Shown: positions 1 to 10,356, counted from the first letter of the stretch. The stretch: 64,000 bases of DNA from Myxococcales bacterium (GCA_016712525.1 JADJQX010000008.1:310001-374000); one strand, 5' to 3'. Notes: a model not told the origin generated them from the sequence alone. Translations and numbers: made by a program.

Positions 1-2217
1 GTACCTCTGACCCGAGAACGCAGGCTCGAAGGTCTCGGGGACCGAGCGAAACCCGGCCGGGGCGCCTTCGGCGTGCTCCGGCGCGAAGACCTTCGTGCGG
101 ATGGCCGCGTGAGGACAGACCATCGAGCAAAAGTTGCACTGTACACACAAATCGGGCTGCCACACCGGGATGTCCCGGGCGAGGGCGCGCTTCTCGTAGC
201 GGCTCGTGCCCGTGGGCCATGTGCCGTCGACGGTGAAGGCGCTCACGGGCAGGTCGTCCCCGCGGCCTTCGAGGAGGGCCCGGGTGACGTTTCGGACGAA
301 CGCGGGGGCGTCGTCGGGGACCGTGGGCTTCCTGGGCCGCGCGGGACCGAGCTCGCCCGGGACCTCGACCTCGGTGAGCAGACGCGCGGCGCCCTCGATC
401 GCCCGTACGTTGCGGCGCACCACCTCGTCGCCACGTTTTCCCCAGGTGCGCTCGATCGCTCCGACCTGGAGCGCCAAGGCCTCGTCCTCGGGGAGCACGG
501 CGGACGCGGCAAAGTAGCAGGCCTGCATCACGGTGTTGATTCGGCGGCCGAGCCCCGCCTCCTCGGCGACCTTGCTGGCGTCGATCACGAACAGGCGAAT
601 GCCCCGCGCCAAGAGGTGCGCTCGGACGTGCTCGGGGAGCGTCTCCCACACACGGGGGGCCGGCACCTCGGTGTTGAGGAGCACCTTCGCACCCGGCATG
701 GCCGCGGCGAGCACGTCGCGCCGCTCGAGCAGCTCGGGATCGTGCACGGCGACGAGCTGCGCCTTTCGGATGCGGTACGTCGACCGGATGGGGCGGGGGC
801 TCATGCGCAGATGCGACACGGTGATCGACCCGGATTTTTTCGAGTCGAACTCGAAGTGCCCCTGCACGAAGAGCGGAGTGCCCTCCCCGACGATGGTCAA
901 GGTCGCCTTGTTGGCGGACACGGTGCCGTCGCTGCCGATGCCGAAAAAGAGCGCGCGGGACACGTCCTCGGGCTCGATGTCGAACGTCTCGTCGTACGGG
1001 AGAGACGTCCCGGACACGTCGTCGTGGATACCGACGGAGAACCGCCGACGGGGCGCGGGAGTCGCCATGTCGTCGAGCACGGCCTTGATCATCGCGGGCG
1101 TGAGCTCCTTCGACGCGAGCCCGTAGCGACCGCTCGCGAGGCGTGGGATCGAAGCGAGACGCCCGTCGGCGTGGGCATCGACGAGGGCCCCAACGACCTC
1201 TTGGTAAAGGGGCTCCCCCGAAGCGCCGGGCTCTTTCGTGCGATCGAGCACCGTGAGGCTCGCCACGCTGCGGGGCAGGACGCGCGTGAAGTGCGCGACG
1301 GAGAAGGGGCGGAGGAGCCGCACCTTGACGAGCCCGACCCGCTCCCCGCGCGCGACGAGATGCTCCACGGTCTCGTGGGCGCACTCGGCGCCGGAGCCCA
1401 TCATCACGACGACGCGCTCGGCCTCGGGGTGACCTACGTAGTCGAACAGGCGATACCTGCGGCCGACGAGGCGACCGAGCGTCTCCATCGTCTCGGCGAC
1501 GACGTCGGGGAACGCGGCGTAGAAGGGCTCGACGGCCTCTCGAGCCTGGAAGTAGGTGTCGGGGTTCTGGGACGTGCCACGGAGCACGGGGCGATCGGGA
1601 TCCATCGCACGCGCGCGGTGCGCCTCTACCGCGGAGGGCTCGACGAGGGCGCGGAGGACGTCGTCCGAGAGCGGCTCGACGCGGGTCATCTCGTGGGATG
1701 TTCGAAATCCATCGAAGAAGTGGATCACGGGGATACGCCCGCGCAACGTGGCCGCGTGCGCCACCGCGGCGAGGTCTTGCGCTTCTTGAGCGGACCCGGA
1801 GGCGAGGAGCGCCATGCCCGTGCTCCGCGCCGCCATCACGTCGGAGTGATCACCGAAGATCGAGAGCGCGTGGGTCGCGACCGTGCGCGCCGCGACGTGC
1901 ATGCAGAACGGGAGGAGCTCCCCTGCGATCTTGAAGAGCTCGGGGATCATGAGGAGGAGGCCCTGGGACGCCGTGAAGGTCGTCGCGAGCGCACCGGCCT
2001 GCAGGGCTCCGTGCAGCGCTCCCGCGGCCCCCGCCTCCGACTGCATCTCGACGACCTTGGGGACGACGCCGCCAAGGTTCTTTCGACCCTCGGCCGCCCA
2101 CGCGTCGGCGTGCTCGCCCATCGCCGACGCTGGAGTGATTGGGTAAATCGCGACGACCTCCGAAAGTCGGTAGGCGACGTCGGCGACGGCAGCGTTCGCG
2201 TCGACGACCCGGCTCAC
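1..2217 (-). CDS. nifJ: Pyruvate:ferredoxin (flavodoxin) oxidoreductase, C-terminus beyond window
   Basis: Oxidative decarboxylation of pyruvate to acetyl-CoA with reduction of ferredoxin or flavodoxin, in the cytoplasm. The visible 739 residues begin with the thiamine-enzyme core motifs AIYPITP, VVEMQSEAGAAGA and TFTASQGLLLMIP, continue through FGDHSDVMAAR and HFFDGFRTSHE, and reach the ferredoxin-like motif CVQCNFCSMVCPHAAI (about residues 690-705) just before the left edge. Family members are about 1,190 residues, so the rest of the Fe-S domain and the TPP-binding domain lie outside. The GTG start at 2217 is preceded by an AAGGGGG ribosome-binding site and aligns with the usual N-terminus (SRVVDANAA). 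The frame stays open to base 1 with no internal stop. Homodimeric single-chain form, not the split PorABDG type. Confidence 0.93.
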   Translation of the reverse strand, partial: MSRVVDANAAVADVAYRLSEVVAIYPITPASAMGEHADAWAAEGRKNLGGVVPKVVEMQSEAGAAGALHGALQAGALATTFTASQGLLLMIPELFKIAGELLPFCMHVAARTVATHALSIFGDHSDVMAARSTGMALLASGSAQEAQDLAAVAHAATLRGRIPVIHFFDGFRTSHEMTRVEPLSDDVLRALVEPSAVEAHRARAMDPDRPVLRGTSQNPDTYFQAREAVEPFYAAFPDVVAETMETLGRLVGRRYRLFDYVGHPEAERVVVMMGSGAECAHETVEHLVARGERVGLVKVRLLRPFSVAHFTRVLPRSVASLTVLDRTKEPGASGEPLYQEVVGALVDAHADGRLASIPRLASGRYGLASKELTPAMIKAVLDDMATPAPRRRFSVGIHDDVSGTSLPYDETFDIEPEDVSRALFFGIGSDGTVSANKATLTIVGEGTPLFVQGHFEFDSKKSGSITVSHLRMSPRPIRSTYRIRKAQLVAVHDPELLERRDVLAAAMPGAKVLLNTEVPAPRVWETLPEHVRAHLLARGIRLFVIDASKVAEEAGLGRRINTVMQACYFAASAVLPEDEALALQVGAIERTWGKRGDEVVRRNVRAIEGAARLLTEVEVPGELGPARPRKPTVPDDAPAFVRNVTRALLEGRGDDLPVSAFTVDGTWPTGTSRYEKRALARDIPVWQPDLCVQCNFCSMVCPHAAIRTKVFAPEHAEGAPAGFRSVPETFEPAFSGQRY

Positions 2218-2629
2218 GAGAGCCCCCTTCGAGCCGAGCCACGCGGCCGTTGCTGCGTTTGCGCGGCAGCGTGCACCGTTTGCACGACAGCGCGCGGCGA
2301 GCCTCCTTCGCCGCGAGGGTTTTGCGCGAGAACGGGCGGAAAACGAAGAGAACCGGCGGATCGAGGAGACGGGCGCACGCCATCGCGTCTGCACGCTTCG
2401 GGCCACCACGAGGGCCCGCACGGGGCTCGCGCAAGTCTCGCGAAACGGCTCACGCCCTCCGAGCATCGGAGCGGAGTTTGTGCTCGCCACGCCCTCGAAA
2501 CCGCAGGAAAAATCGACACAAAACGAACGTCGAGCGAATCCGAGACGGCCCGAGCCCCGGAAGGTCCAGTGTCGCGGCGACGTGGGGTCCCGCGCAAGAA
2601 CTTCCCCGCCTCTCGTCTACGGAGACACC
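2218..2629. other. 412-nt intergenic region between divergent nifJ and fasciclin gene
   Basis: It must hold the promoters of both divergent genes. Short open frames are present but are Arg/Pro/Ser-rich with no family likeness, as expected for non-coding GC-rich DNA. I see no convincing -35/-10 pair, RNA gene or repeat. The fasciclin gene has a GGAGA ribosome-binding site 5 nt before its ATG. Confidence 0.5.
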
Positions 2630-3625
2630 ATGAAAAACCTTCGTTCCTTCGCCTTCGCCGCTGCCTCCTTGGCCCTCTTCGCCTGCTCCGACGACGCGAA
2701 CACGACGCCCGCTCCCGCGCCGTCCCCCACGCCCACGACGACGACGCCCACGCCCACCCCCACGACCACCGGGACGACGCCGACCCCTGGCCCCCAGAAC
2801 ATCGTCGACACCGCCGTCGCCGCGGGAAGCTTCAAGACCCTCGCGGCCGCGCTCGGCGCCGCTGGCCTCGTCGACACGCTGAAGGGGCCGGGCCCGTTCA
2901 CGGTCTTCGCGCCGACGGACGATGCGTTCGCCAAGCTCCCGGCTGGCACGGTCGACACCCTGCTCAAGCCCGAGAACAAGGCCGCGCTGACCGACATCCT
3001 TACGTACCACGTGGTGTCGGGCAACGTGAAGGCCGCGGACGTCGTCAAGCTCAAGTACGCCGAGTCGCTCCAGGGTGGTGACCTCAAGATCAAGGTCTCG
3101 GGCTCCGACGTCTTCATCAACGACACGATCAAGGTCACGAAGACCGACATCGTCTGCACGAACGGCGTCATCCACGTCCTCGACGCGGTGCTCGCCTCGC
3201 CCCCGAAGAACGCGATCGACACCGCGAAGGCGGCGGGCTCCTTCACGACCCTTCTCGCGGCGGTCGACGCCGCTGGCCTGACGGAGACGCTCAAGGGCAA
3301 GGGCCCGTTCACCATCTTCGCGCCGACCGACGCCGCGTTCCAGAAGCTCCCGGCGGGCACCGTGACCAACCTTCTTCTCCCCGAGAACAAGGCGCAGCTC
3401 GAGTCGATCCTCAAGTACCACGTGGTGTCGGGCAAGGTGCGCTCGGACAAGGTCGTGACCCTCACGAAGGCGCCGACGCTCCTCCCGATGGAAGAGGTCA
3501 CGATCAAGGTCGATGCCGGCAACGTCTTCCTGAACAACGACGTCAAGGTCTCGGCGGTCGACGTCGACGCGTCGAACGGCGTCATCCACGTCATCGACTC
3601 GGTCCTCCTTCCCCCGAAGAAGTGA
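2630..3625 (+). CDS. Lipoprotein with two fasciclin (FAS1) domains
   Basis: 331 residues. The signal peptide ends in an LFAC lipobox (Cys19), followed by a Thr/Pro-rich linker (about 23-56) that tethers the domains to the membrane. Two FAS1 domains follow (about 57-190 and 195-330). Each has the family hallmarks: GPFTVFAPTDDAF / GPFTIFAPTDAAF near the start, YHVVSG in the middle and NGVIHVLD / NGVIHVID at the end. The two copies are close enough at DNA level to suggest an internal duplication. FAS1 domains mediate adhesion and polymer or protein binding at the cell surface; the ligand is unknown. A longer in-frame upstream start at 2480 would bury the signal peptide, so the ATG at 2630 is preferred. 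Confidence 0.9.
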   Translation: MKNLRSFAFAAASLALFACSDDANTTPAPAPSPTPTTTTPTPTPTTTGTTPTPGPQNIVDTAVAAGSFKTLAAALGAAGLVDTLKGPGPFTVFAPTDDAFAKLPAGTVDTLLKPENKAALTDILTYHVVSGNVKAADVVKLKYAESLQGGDLKIKVSGSDVFINDTIKVTKTDIVCTNGVIHVLDAVLASPPKNAIDTAKAAGSFTTLLAAVDAAGLTETLKGKGPFTIFAPTDAAFQKLPAGTVTNLLLPENKAQLESILKYHVVSGKVRSDKVVTLTKAPTLLPMEEVTIKVDAGNVFLNNDVKVSAVDVDASNGVIHVIDSVLLPPKK

Positions 3626-3640
3626 GCTTTGCCGTGGACG

Positions 3641-3673
3641 GCCCCTGGATGTGCACAATGTGACTCCAGGGGC
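3641..3673 (+). terminator. Stem-loop after the fasciclin gene
   Basis: Perfect 9-bp inverted repeat GCCCCTGGA/TCCAGGGGC with a 15-nt loop, 15 nt after the stop codon. No T-run follows, so it may be a Rho-assisted or 3'-end-stabilising hairpin rather than a classic intrinsic terminator. Confidence 0.4.
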
Positions 3674-3752
3674 GCATCCAAAGGCGAACGAGGCTCGGAG
3701 AGAGGTCATGGTGATGGCCCTCCCGAGCCTTCCTCGGTTAAAGGTCGCGGCG

Positions 3753-4304
3753 ATGTCCGACGACTCGGCAGCGCCACGTTCCGGAGCTCGGGTCGAGCCC
3801 CTCCTCCCGCGCGTTGCCTCGGGCGACGAGGGGGCGGCCCGCGACTGCATTCGCCGCTACGGCCCGCTCGTCGCGGCCATGGCGCGGAGGCTCTGCCCGA
3901 ACGAGGTCGACGACGCCGTCCAGGACGCCTTCGTCGAAATCTGGAAGAGCGCGCGGAGGTTCGATCCCGCTGCCGGTGAAGAGCACGTGTTCGTCGCGAC
4001 CGTGACGCGCCATCGCCTCATCGATCGGCGGCGCGCGAGCCAAAGGCGCGGCCCCACGCTCGATCTGCCCGACACGTCTCCCGACCGAGGAGCGCCCGCG
4101 GACGTGCTCGCGGATCTGAAGCGATGCCGCAGCGCTCTCGAGGGGCTCGAAGAGGGCCCGCGCCAGGTCGTGCTGATGGCGTGCGAAGGGCTCACCCACG
4201 AAGAAATCGCCGAGGCGACCCAGATGCCTCTCGGAACCGTCAAATCGCACGTGCGTCGAGGTCTCGTGGCCGTTCGTCGCGTACTCTTCGGAGAGGAACC
4301 ATGA
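3753..4304 (+). CDS. ECF-family RNA polymerase sigma-70 factor
   Basis: Small sigma factor of about 183 residues with only regions 2 and 4. Region 2 (about 25-95) contains DDAVQDAFVEIW and the helix ending TRHRLIDRRR that recognises the -10 element. Region 4 (about 125-180) contains LTHEEIAEATQMPLGTVKSH, the -35-binding helix-turn-helix. In-frame starts also exist at 3708 and 3714 (AGAGG ribosome-binding site) and at 3651. The ATG at 3753 is chosen because it has AAGG 8 nt upstream and leaves a normal-length leader before region 2. The stop codon overlaps the next ATG (ATGA), so the factor is translationally coupled to a membrane protein that is probably its regulator. Confidence 0.88.
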   Translation: MSDDSAAPRSGARVEPLLPRVASGDEGAARDCIRRYGPLVAAMARRLCPNEVDDAVQDAFVEIWKSARRFDPAAGEEHVFVATVTRHRLIDRRRASQRRGPTLDLPDTSPDRGAPADVLADLKRCRSALEGLEEGPRQVVLMACEGLTHEEIAEATQMPLGTVKSHVRRGLVAVRRVLFGEEP

Positions 4305-4900
4305 CCTCGCAGTTCAAGCCGAGCCGCTCTCGCACGCACTCTTCCCCGTCGGACGACGACGTCCTCGGGCTCGTCGCGGCGGCGACCGCGCGCGACCTCG
4401 AGCCCCTCGACTCGGCCATGGAGGAGCGCCTCATGGGCCAGTTTCGTGCGTCGCGTGGGCGGGTGGGCGTATCGACCACCGGAGCCGGGACGCAGATCGT
4501 GGAGCTCCCGGACGCTCCTCCCGAGCCGGTCGCACCGCGCGCGCGGGTCCTTCCCTTTCGGCGGGTCGCGCCGCTCGCGTTGGCGGCCGCGGTCTTGCTC
4601 GCGCTCGGAGCACGGTCCTTCGTCTCGCGGAGCGAGGGTTCTTCCGCGGGCACGTCGGCCGCAGCCTTCGGCCGAACGCCGGCGGGTGCCCTCACGGTCG
4701 CCGTGGCGTCGGCTCCGCGCACGGTGTGGCTTTTCCGTATCGCCCCCGATGGCCGGTCGACGCCGCTCGGGCGCGTCGAGCTCGGAGAGGATCGTTCCGT
4801 TCCTGCGAGCGCTGTCCAAGGTGTCGAACGTGGGGCGGTCGTGCGCGTGGCGACGACGCCGGATGGGCTCTCCGTGTTGGCCGAGGGCCCTCTTCCTTGA
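4301..4900 (+). CDS. Putative membrane-anchored anti-sigma factor / sigma-factor partner
   Basis: 199 residues, start overlapping the sigma-factor stop by 4 nt. The N-terminal 85 residues are cytoplasmic and polar, with an acidic helix typical of anti-sigma domains (DDDVLGLVAAATARDLEPLD). One transmembrane helix follows (about 88-105, LALAAAVLLALGARSF), then an extracytoplasmic beta-rich tail. I see no zinc-binding HxxxCxxC signature, so this is not a ZAS-type anti-sigma factor. The role is inferred from gene order and topology only; alternatives are a signal-receiving partner or an unrelated membrane protein. Confidence 0.62.
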   Translation: MTSQFKPSRSRTHSSPSDDDVLGLVAAATARDLEPLDSAMEERLMGQFRASRGRVGVSTTGAGTQIVELPDAPPEPVAPRARVLPFRRVAPLALAAAVLLALGARSFVSRSEGSSAGTSAAAFGRTPAGALTVAVASAPRTVWLFRIAPDGRSTPLGRVELGEDRSVPASAVQGVERGAVVRVATTPDGLSVLAEGPLP

Positions 4901-5115
4901 CGGCACGAGCCCCGAAGGTGGCCCTGACTCACCTCACATCCTTTTGAAATTGCTTCACTAATAGCTGAGCTGTTTTTCCTTCGCCGCTCGCTCGCGGTCG
5001 ACACGGCTCGAGGGACGGCTCGCCGGTGCAACCCACGGGCGGAACGCCGCATCGGACCGAGCTAAGCGCCATGCTTGGAATCGGGGCATCTCCGACTAGA
5101 CTCGGCCTTGCCGGG

Positions 5116-6414
<1,299 letters not shown>

Positions 6415-6420
6415 AACGAC

Positions 6421-7614
6421 ATGTCGCACCGTATCTTCCCATTCGTCATGGCCTGCGCCCTCGTCCTGGGCACACCATCGGCGGTTCGGGCGGCCCCCCA
6501 AGCTGCGGCGAAGTCGACGAAGGTGCGTGACGCCCTGTCCGGGCCGGCCCGAGAGGCGTTCGACCGGGCGAGCGCGCTCTTCGCGAACGAGGACTTTGCT
6601 GGCGCCAGGACCGAGTTCGAGCGCGCGTTCGAGCTCTCGCAGGACGCGAGGGTCCTCTACAACGTGGCCGTCTGCGACAAGTCCCGCCACAGGTACGCGT
6701 CGGCGATGGCAGCGCTCGAGAAGAGCCTCGCGCTCGGCGGCGACGGGCTCCCGAAGGCCTACGCCGAGCGCGTGCGGGACACGCTGGCGACGCTCGCGCC
6801 GTTCGTGGCCACGATCGAGATCCACGTCTCGGAGCCCGACGCGAAGGTCTATCTGGACGACGAGCCCGTCCCCGCGGACAAGCTCGGGCGCCCGCTCCGC
6901 GTCGACGTGGGAGATCACACCGTCTCGGCGAAGAAGCCGGGGTACCTCGACGAGCCCCGAAAGGTGCGCGTGACGAGCGGGATCTCCGAGAAGGTCGTGA
7001 TGAGCCTCGAGCCGCAGCAGAAGCGCGCCGACGTCGTGGTGGTCGCGACCAAGGTGCAAAAGGCACGTGTGCTGGTCGACGGGGTCGACCTCGGCCCGCT
7101 CCCCTTCTCGGGTGTCCTCGAGGTCGGCAAGCACGCCATCACCGTGCGTGCGCCCGGCCACGCCTCCGAGACGCGGACGGTCGACGTCACCTATGGAAAG
7201 CCGCTACGGCTCGAGTTCGACCTCGCCCGCGAGGCCCACGAGGCACGCCTCCGCGTCGTCACGACGAACGACGCCGACACCATCTCGCTCGACGGGAGGG
7301 TCATCGGCAAGGGCGGCTTCTTCGGCGCGGTGCCCGCGGGCGAGCACGTGCTCCGCGTGAGCCGCGACGGGGCAAAATCCCGGACGGTCGACCTCGTGCT
7401 CCGGGACGACGAGACGCGGTCCCTCGACGTCACCCTCGACGAGGCGAAGGGAGGCCTCCCGACGTGGGTCTGGATCGTCGGCGGCGTCGCGCTCGCTGGC
7501 GCCGCCACCACCACCGCCGCCGTCATCGGCACGCAGTCCACGTCGTTCCAGGGGAGCAACCCCGGGACTCTCGACCCCCGCGTCGTGCTCGCGGGCCGAG
7601 GAGCGCCACGATGA
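6421..7614 (+). CDS. TPR/PEGA-domain secreted or membrane protein
   Basis: 397 residues. An N-terminal signal peptide ends near AVRAA (about residue 24). A helical TPR-like part follows (about 40-125, with FANEDFAGARTEFERAFEL and VLYNVAVCD). After it come repeated PEGA-type beta modules (about 135-345; examples are AKVYLDDEPVP, ARVLVDGVDLGPLPF and TISLDGRVIG), then one C-terminal transmembrane helix (about 350-372). PEGA modules are usually surface-exposed and occur beside myxobacterial kinases. It sits between a kinase and a lipoprotein with 6-nt spacing upstream and a 4-nt overlap downstream, so the three likely act together at the envelope. A related protein is encoded at 22590-23570. Confidence 0.82.
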   Translation: MSHRIFPFVMACALVLGTPSAVRAAPQAAAKSTKVRDALSGPAREAFDRASALFANEDFAGARTEFERAFELSQDARVLYNVAVCDKSRHRYASAMAALEKSLALGGDGLPKAYAERVRDTLATLAPFVATIEIHVSEPDAKVYLDDEPVPADKLGRPLRVDVGDHTVSAKKPGYLDEPRKVRVTSGISEKVVMSLEPQQKRADVVVVATKVQKARVLVDGVDLGPLPFSGVLEVGKHAITVRAPGHASETRTVDVTYGKPLRLEFDLAREAHEARLRVVTTNDADTISLDGRVIGKGGFFGAVPAGEHVLRVSRDGAKSRTVDLVLRDDETRSLDVTLDEAKGGLPTWVWIVGGVALAGAATTTAAVIGTQSTSFQGSNPGTLDPRVVLAGRGAPR

Positions 7615-8525
7615 GCCCGTTCGTTCGTAAGCTCGCCTTCGCGTCAGCGACCACCCTCGCCCTCCTCGCGTGTCGAAGCGAGGACCGCACGACCCAAGTC
7701 ACGGTCGCCATCACCTCGGAGACCGAGATCCCGAAGGAGCTCGACACCCTCGAGGTCGTGGTCATCGACGCGGACGGATCCGAGTCGAGCCGGGTCCTCC
7801 ACGACGTACAGAATCCGCGTTTTTTCCCCGCGACGCTCGCTGTCGTGCCTCGCTCGTCACGCTCCCTCGAGGGCTCCCTGACCGTCGAGCTTCGAGGCTA
7901 CCTCAACGGCAAGGACGCCCAAGTGTTCCGGCGTGCGGTGGTGTCGTACGTCGAGGGCCGCACCCTGCTCCTCCCGATGCCCCTCCGGATGGCCTGCTTC
8001 AACTTCCGCGGCTGCGGCGCCGACGAGACGTGCTCCGGGGGCACGTGCCAACCGGCCCGTGTCGAAGCGAGCTCGCTCGCCGACTACGACGATCGGAAGG
8101 TCTTCGGGCGAAGCGCCCCCGAGTCGTGCTTCGACGAGGCCACGTGCATCTCCGGCTCGCAGAAGGTGCCCGTCCGCCCCGAGGACTGCACGTTCGCGTT
8201 GCCGGAGGGCTCGTCGCGCGAAGGAGAGCGGCCACGCGTCAACGTTTCCATCCGGTGGAAAGCCGCACCCTCGCGCGTGATCGTCCTCGACGTCGACGAC
8301 CCCATCGAAGGATGGACCGTGGTGGGCGGCGACCGCGGCAAGCTCAGCGCCGGAGTGTGCGCGTCCCTGCTCGACCCAGAGCCGGACCCGAAGAAACGGC
8401 AGATCTACGACCAAGCCCTCGACGTGTGGGTGTCGACTCGCTGCGCGGCCAAGACAGGAACGCAGCCGTATTGCACCTCGAACGACGGCCACGTCGGCAT
8501 CGGGGCCACGCTCACACCTCCGTGA
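7611..8525 (+). CDS. Cys-containing lipoprotein, unknown function
   Basis: 304 residues; ATG overlaps the stop of the PEGA gene. The signal peptide ends in LALLAC (lipobox Cys about 21). A beta-rich domain follows (TQVTVAITSETEIP through SLTVELRGYLNG), then a Cys-rich part beginning CFNFRGCGADETCSGGTC. This resembles the disulphide-rich segments of other myxobacterial lipoproteins. No enzyme motif is recognisable. Third gene of the kinase-PEGA-lipoprotein operon, convergent with the small membrane gene at 8545. Confidence 0.75.
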   Translation: MSPFVRKLAFASATTLALLACRSEDRTTQVTVAITSETEIPKELDTLEVVVIDADGSESSRVLHDVQNPRFFPATLAVVPRSSRSLEGSLTVELRGYLNGKDAQVFRRAVVSYVEGRTLLLPMPLRMACFNFRGCGADETCSGGTCQPARVEASSLADYDDRKVFGRSAPESCFDEATCISGSQKVPVRPEDCTFALPEGSSREGERPRVNVSIRWKAAPSRVIVLDVDDPIEGWTVVGGDRGKLSAGVCASLLDPEPDPKKRQIYDQALDVWVSTRCAAKTGTQPYCTSNDGHVGIGATLTPP

Positions 8526-8544
8526 GCGTGGCCTCTCGGCAGAG

Positions 8545-8721
8545 TCAGTCGACGACCGTCGGGGCCGAAAATTCGTGGGTCTCTTCCGGGACGAGCCAGC
8601 TCGCGAGGACGACCGTGCCCGAGAGACCGAACGCGATGGCGGACGCGAGCACGGTCGCGAGCACGAACGCACCGAGAGCGGATCGATGAAGCGCGACGAA
8701 CGAGAGTGCGGGGCGGGGCAT
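8545..8721 (-). CDS. Small single-pass membrane protein, hypothetical
   Basis: 58 residues with a short basic N-terminus, one long hydrophobic helix (about 17-45, ending TVVLASWLVP) and an acidic C-terminus. The ATG at 8721 is supported by an excellent GAGGAGG ribosome-binding site exactly 8 nt upstream. A longer frame to 8790 lacks such a site. It is divergent from the sensor-kinase gene at 8968 and shares its upstream region. No family recognised; it could be a small partner of the sensor, but nothing in the sequence proves that. Confidence 0.62.
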   Translation of the reverse strand: MPRPALSFVALHRSALGAFVLATVLASAIAFGLSGTVVLASWLVPEETHEFSAPTVVD

Positions 8722-8841
8722 GAATGAGACCTCCTCGCCGGTGGAGAGCAGATCGCGTGCCAGGCCCCTTGCCGCTTCATGAAACGGCACTATCGAAAGG
8801 CGCCCGCGATTTCAGGCGATCCGCGCACGTCGAGCGAGGCA

Positions 8842-8876
8842 CGTCGCATTTCGCGCGGCCGTGGCAAAGTGCGACG
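8842..8876. promoter_or_regulatory. Half-sites CGTCGCA and TGCGACG upstream of the sensor-kinase gene
   Basis: CGTCGCA (8842-8848) and its reverse complement TGCGACG (8870-8876) lie about 100 nt before the kinase start. They are the same 7-mers that form the tight palindrome at 11799-11813. Possible binding sites for the response regulator, but such 7-mers are not rare in DNA of this composition. Confidence 0.3.
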
Positions 8877-8928
8877 CAGGTTCTCACGCGAACCTCCGGA
8901 TGAGCCGAGCGTCATGGCAAGGCTCGGT

Positions 8929-8944
8929 CGGTACGGGGTGTGCA
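8929..8944 (+). promoter_or_regulatory. Weak sigma-54-like promoter before the sensor-kinase gene
   Basis: CGGTACG-N4-GTGCA keeps the GG and GC dinucleotides 10 nt apart but deviates from TGGCACG-N4-TTGCA at several other positions. It would start transcription about 13 nt before the ATG at 8968. Suggestive only because the next gene is a sigma-54 activator. Confidence 0.28.
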
Positions 8945-8967
8945 GGGGGATTTGACGGAGCCATGAA

Positions 8968-10356
8968 ATGAAGGTCGTTGCCCGATTCGCCGCCGTCTTC
9001 TTCGCCGTGACATGCGTCTGGCTCGCCTTGACGGGCTGGTTCTCCGCCAAGCGCGAGGCCCAGCACGCCGCCGAGCGCATCCGAGCCGACGTGCTGTCGC
9101 TCGCGGATGCCCTCGAGGCCGGAATCGCGGTCGCCCACGCGACGGGCGGACCGAAGGCCGTCGACCAGGTCGTGACCGCGATGGGGGAGCGAAGAGCGAA
9201 CGTGGCCGTGCGTCTCCTTCCCGAGAAGGACGCTCAGCCTCCCGGAGTCGTGGTTCGCGAAGGTGAGTCGCGGTCCCTCGCGTTCACGAAGCGCATCGTG
9301 GTCGGCACGGCCGAGATCGGGACACTCGAGATCGTCCACCCGCTCCCGAGCGAGTCTTCGCTCGTTCGTGCCGCGCTGCTCGAGGAGCTCGCGTTCGCCC
9401 TCGCCCTCGGGCTCGTCACGGGAGGGCTCGCGCTCGGGCTCGGGAACGTGCTCATCGGCCAGCCCCTCGAGCGCGTCGTCGCTCAGGCCCGCAGGATCGC
9501 GGCGGGTGACTTGTCCGGACGGCTCGCCGAGGATCGGACCGACGAGATCGGCCACCTGAAGCGAGAGCTCAACGTCATGTGCGACAAGCTCGCGAAGGCC
9601 AAGACGGACCTCGAGGACGAGGCGACGGCACACGTCGAGACGCTCGAGCAGCTCAGGCACCTCGACCGCCTCCGTACGGTGGCGACCCTCTCGTCGGCCG
9701 TGGCGCACGAGCTCGGCACGCCGTTCAACGTGGTGCTCCTCCGCGCCCAGAGCCTCGTCGACGAAGGGGTGAGCGACGAGGACCGGCGGGACGCCGCTCG
9801 GGTCATCGTGGCGCAGGTGGACCGAATGAGCCGTATCGTACGGCAACTCCTCGACTTTTCGCGCTCGGGAGGTCCGAGCAAGGGGCCCCTCTCGCTCGGC
9901 TCGGTGCTCTCCGACGTCCGTCGTCTCCTCGGACCGCTCGCGAAGAAACACGGCGTCTCGCTCGAGGCGCGGCAGGACGCCGACGTCACCGTCGACGCCG
10001 ATCCCCTCCGCCTCGAACAGGTGGTGACGAACCTCGTCATGAACGCGATCGCGGCGATGCCGGAGGGAGGGACCGTGGAGCTCCGGCTCACGACGGATGA
10101 CGTCGCCCGTCCGGGGCAAGATCTCCACTTGCGGGCCGCGCGGATCGACGTGGTCGATCAGGGCACGGGCATCTCCAAAGAGGGGCTCTCCCGGATCTTC
10201 GAGCCGTTCTACACGACGAAATCGGAAGGCCGTGGGACGGGGCTCGGGCTCTCCGTGGTCACGGGAATCCTCGAGGAGCACGGCGGCTGGCTCGCGGCGA
10301 AGAGCGAAGAGGGACACGGATCGACGTTCTCGGTCTACCTTCCTCTCGCGACATGA
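8968..10356 (+). CDS. Membrane sensor histidine kinase
   Basis: 462 residues. A first transmembrane helix (about 5-25) and a second (about 135-160) enclose an extracytoplasmic sensor region of about 110 residues. A HAMP linker follows (about 158-212), then a coiled segment and a HisKA dimerisation helix with the phospho-acceptor in HELGTP (His247). The HATPase domain carries N box NLVMNAIAAMPEGG, DQGTGIS, FEPFYTTK and GTGLGLSV. This architecture is typical of NtrB-like kinases that pair with sigma-54 activators. The start codon has GGAG 7 nt upstream; an overlapping ATGAAATGA lies just before it. The last 4 nt overlap the response-regulator gene (ATGA), so kinase and regulator are translationally coupled. 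The signal sensed is unknown. Confidence 0.92.
   Translation: MKVVARFAAVFFAVTCVWLALTGWFSAKREAQHAAERIRADVLSLADALEAGIAVAHATGGPKAVDQVVTAMGERRANVAVRLLPEKDAQPPGVVVREGESRSLAFTKRIVVGTAEIGTLEIVHPLPSESSLVRAALLEELAFALALGLVTGGLALGLGNVLIGQPLERVVAQARRIAAGDLSGRLAEDRTDEIGHLKRELNVMCDKLAKAKTDLEDEATAHVETLEQLRHLDRLRTVATLSSAVAHELGTPFNVVLLRAQSLVDEGVSDEDRRDAARVIVAQVDRMSRIVRQLLDFSRSGGPSKGPLSLGSVLSDVRRLLGPLAKKHGVSLEARQDADVTVDADPLRLEQVVTNLVMNAIAAMPEGGTVELRLTTDDVARPGQDLHLRAARIDVVDQGTGISKEGLSRIFEPFYTTKSEGRGTGLGLSVVTGILEEHGGWLAAKSEEGHGSTFSVYLPLAT

Noticed and set aside
73..3081. Open frame of 1,002 codons on the plus strand
   Set aside because: It is the shadow of nifJ on the other strand: Arg/His/Gly-rich, no domain, and it runs through the nifJ start and into the fasciclin gene in a wrong frame.
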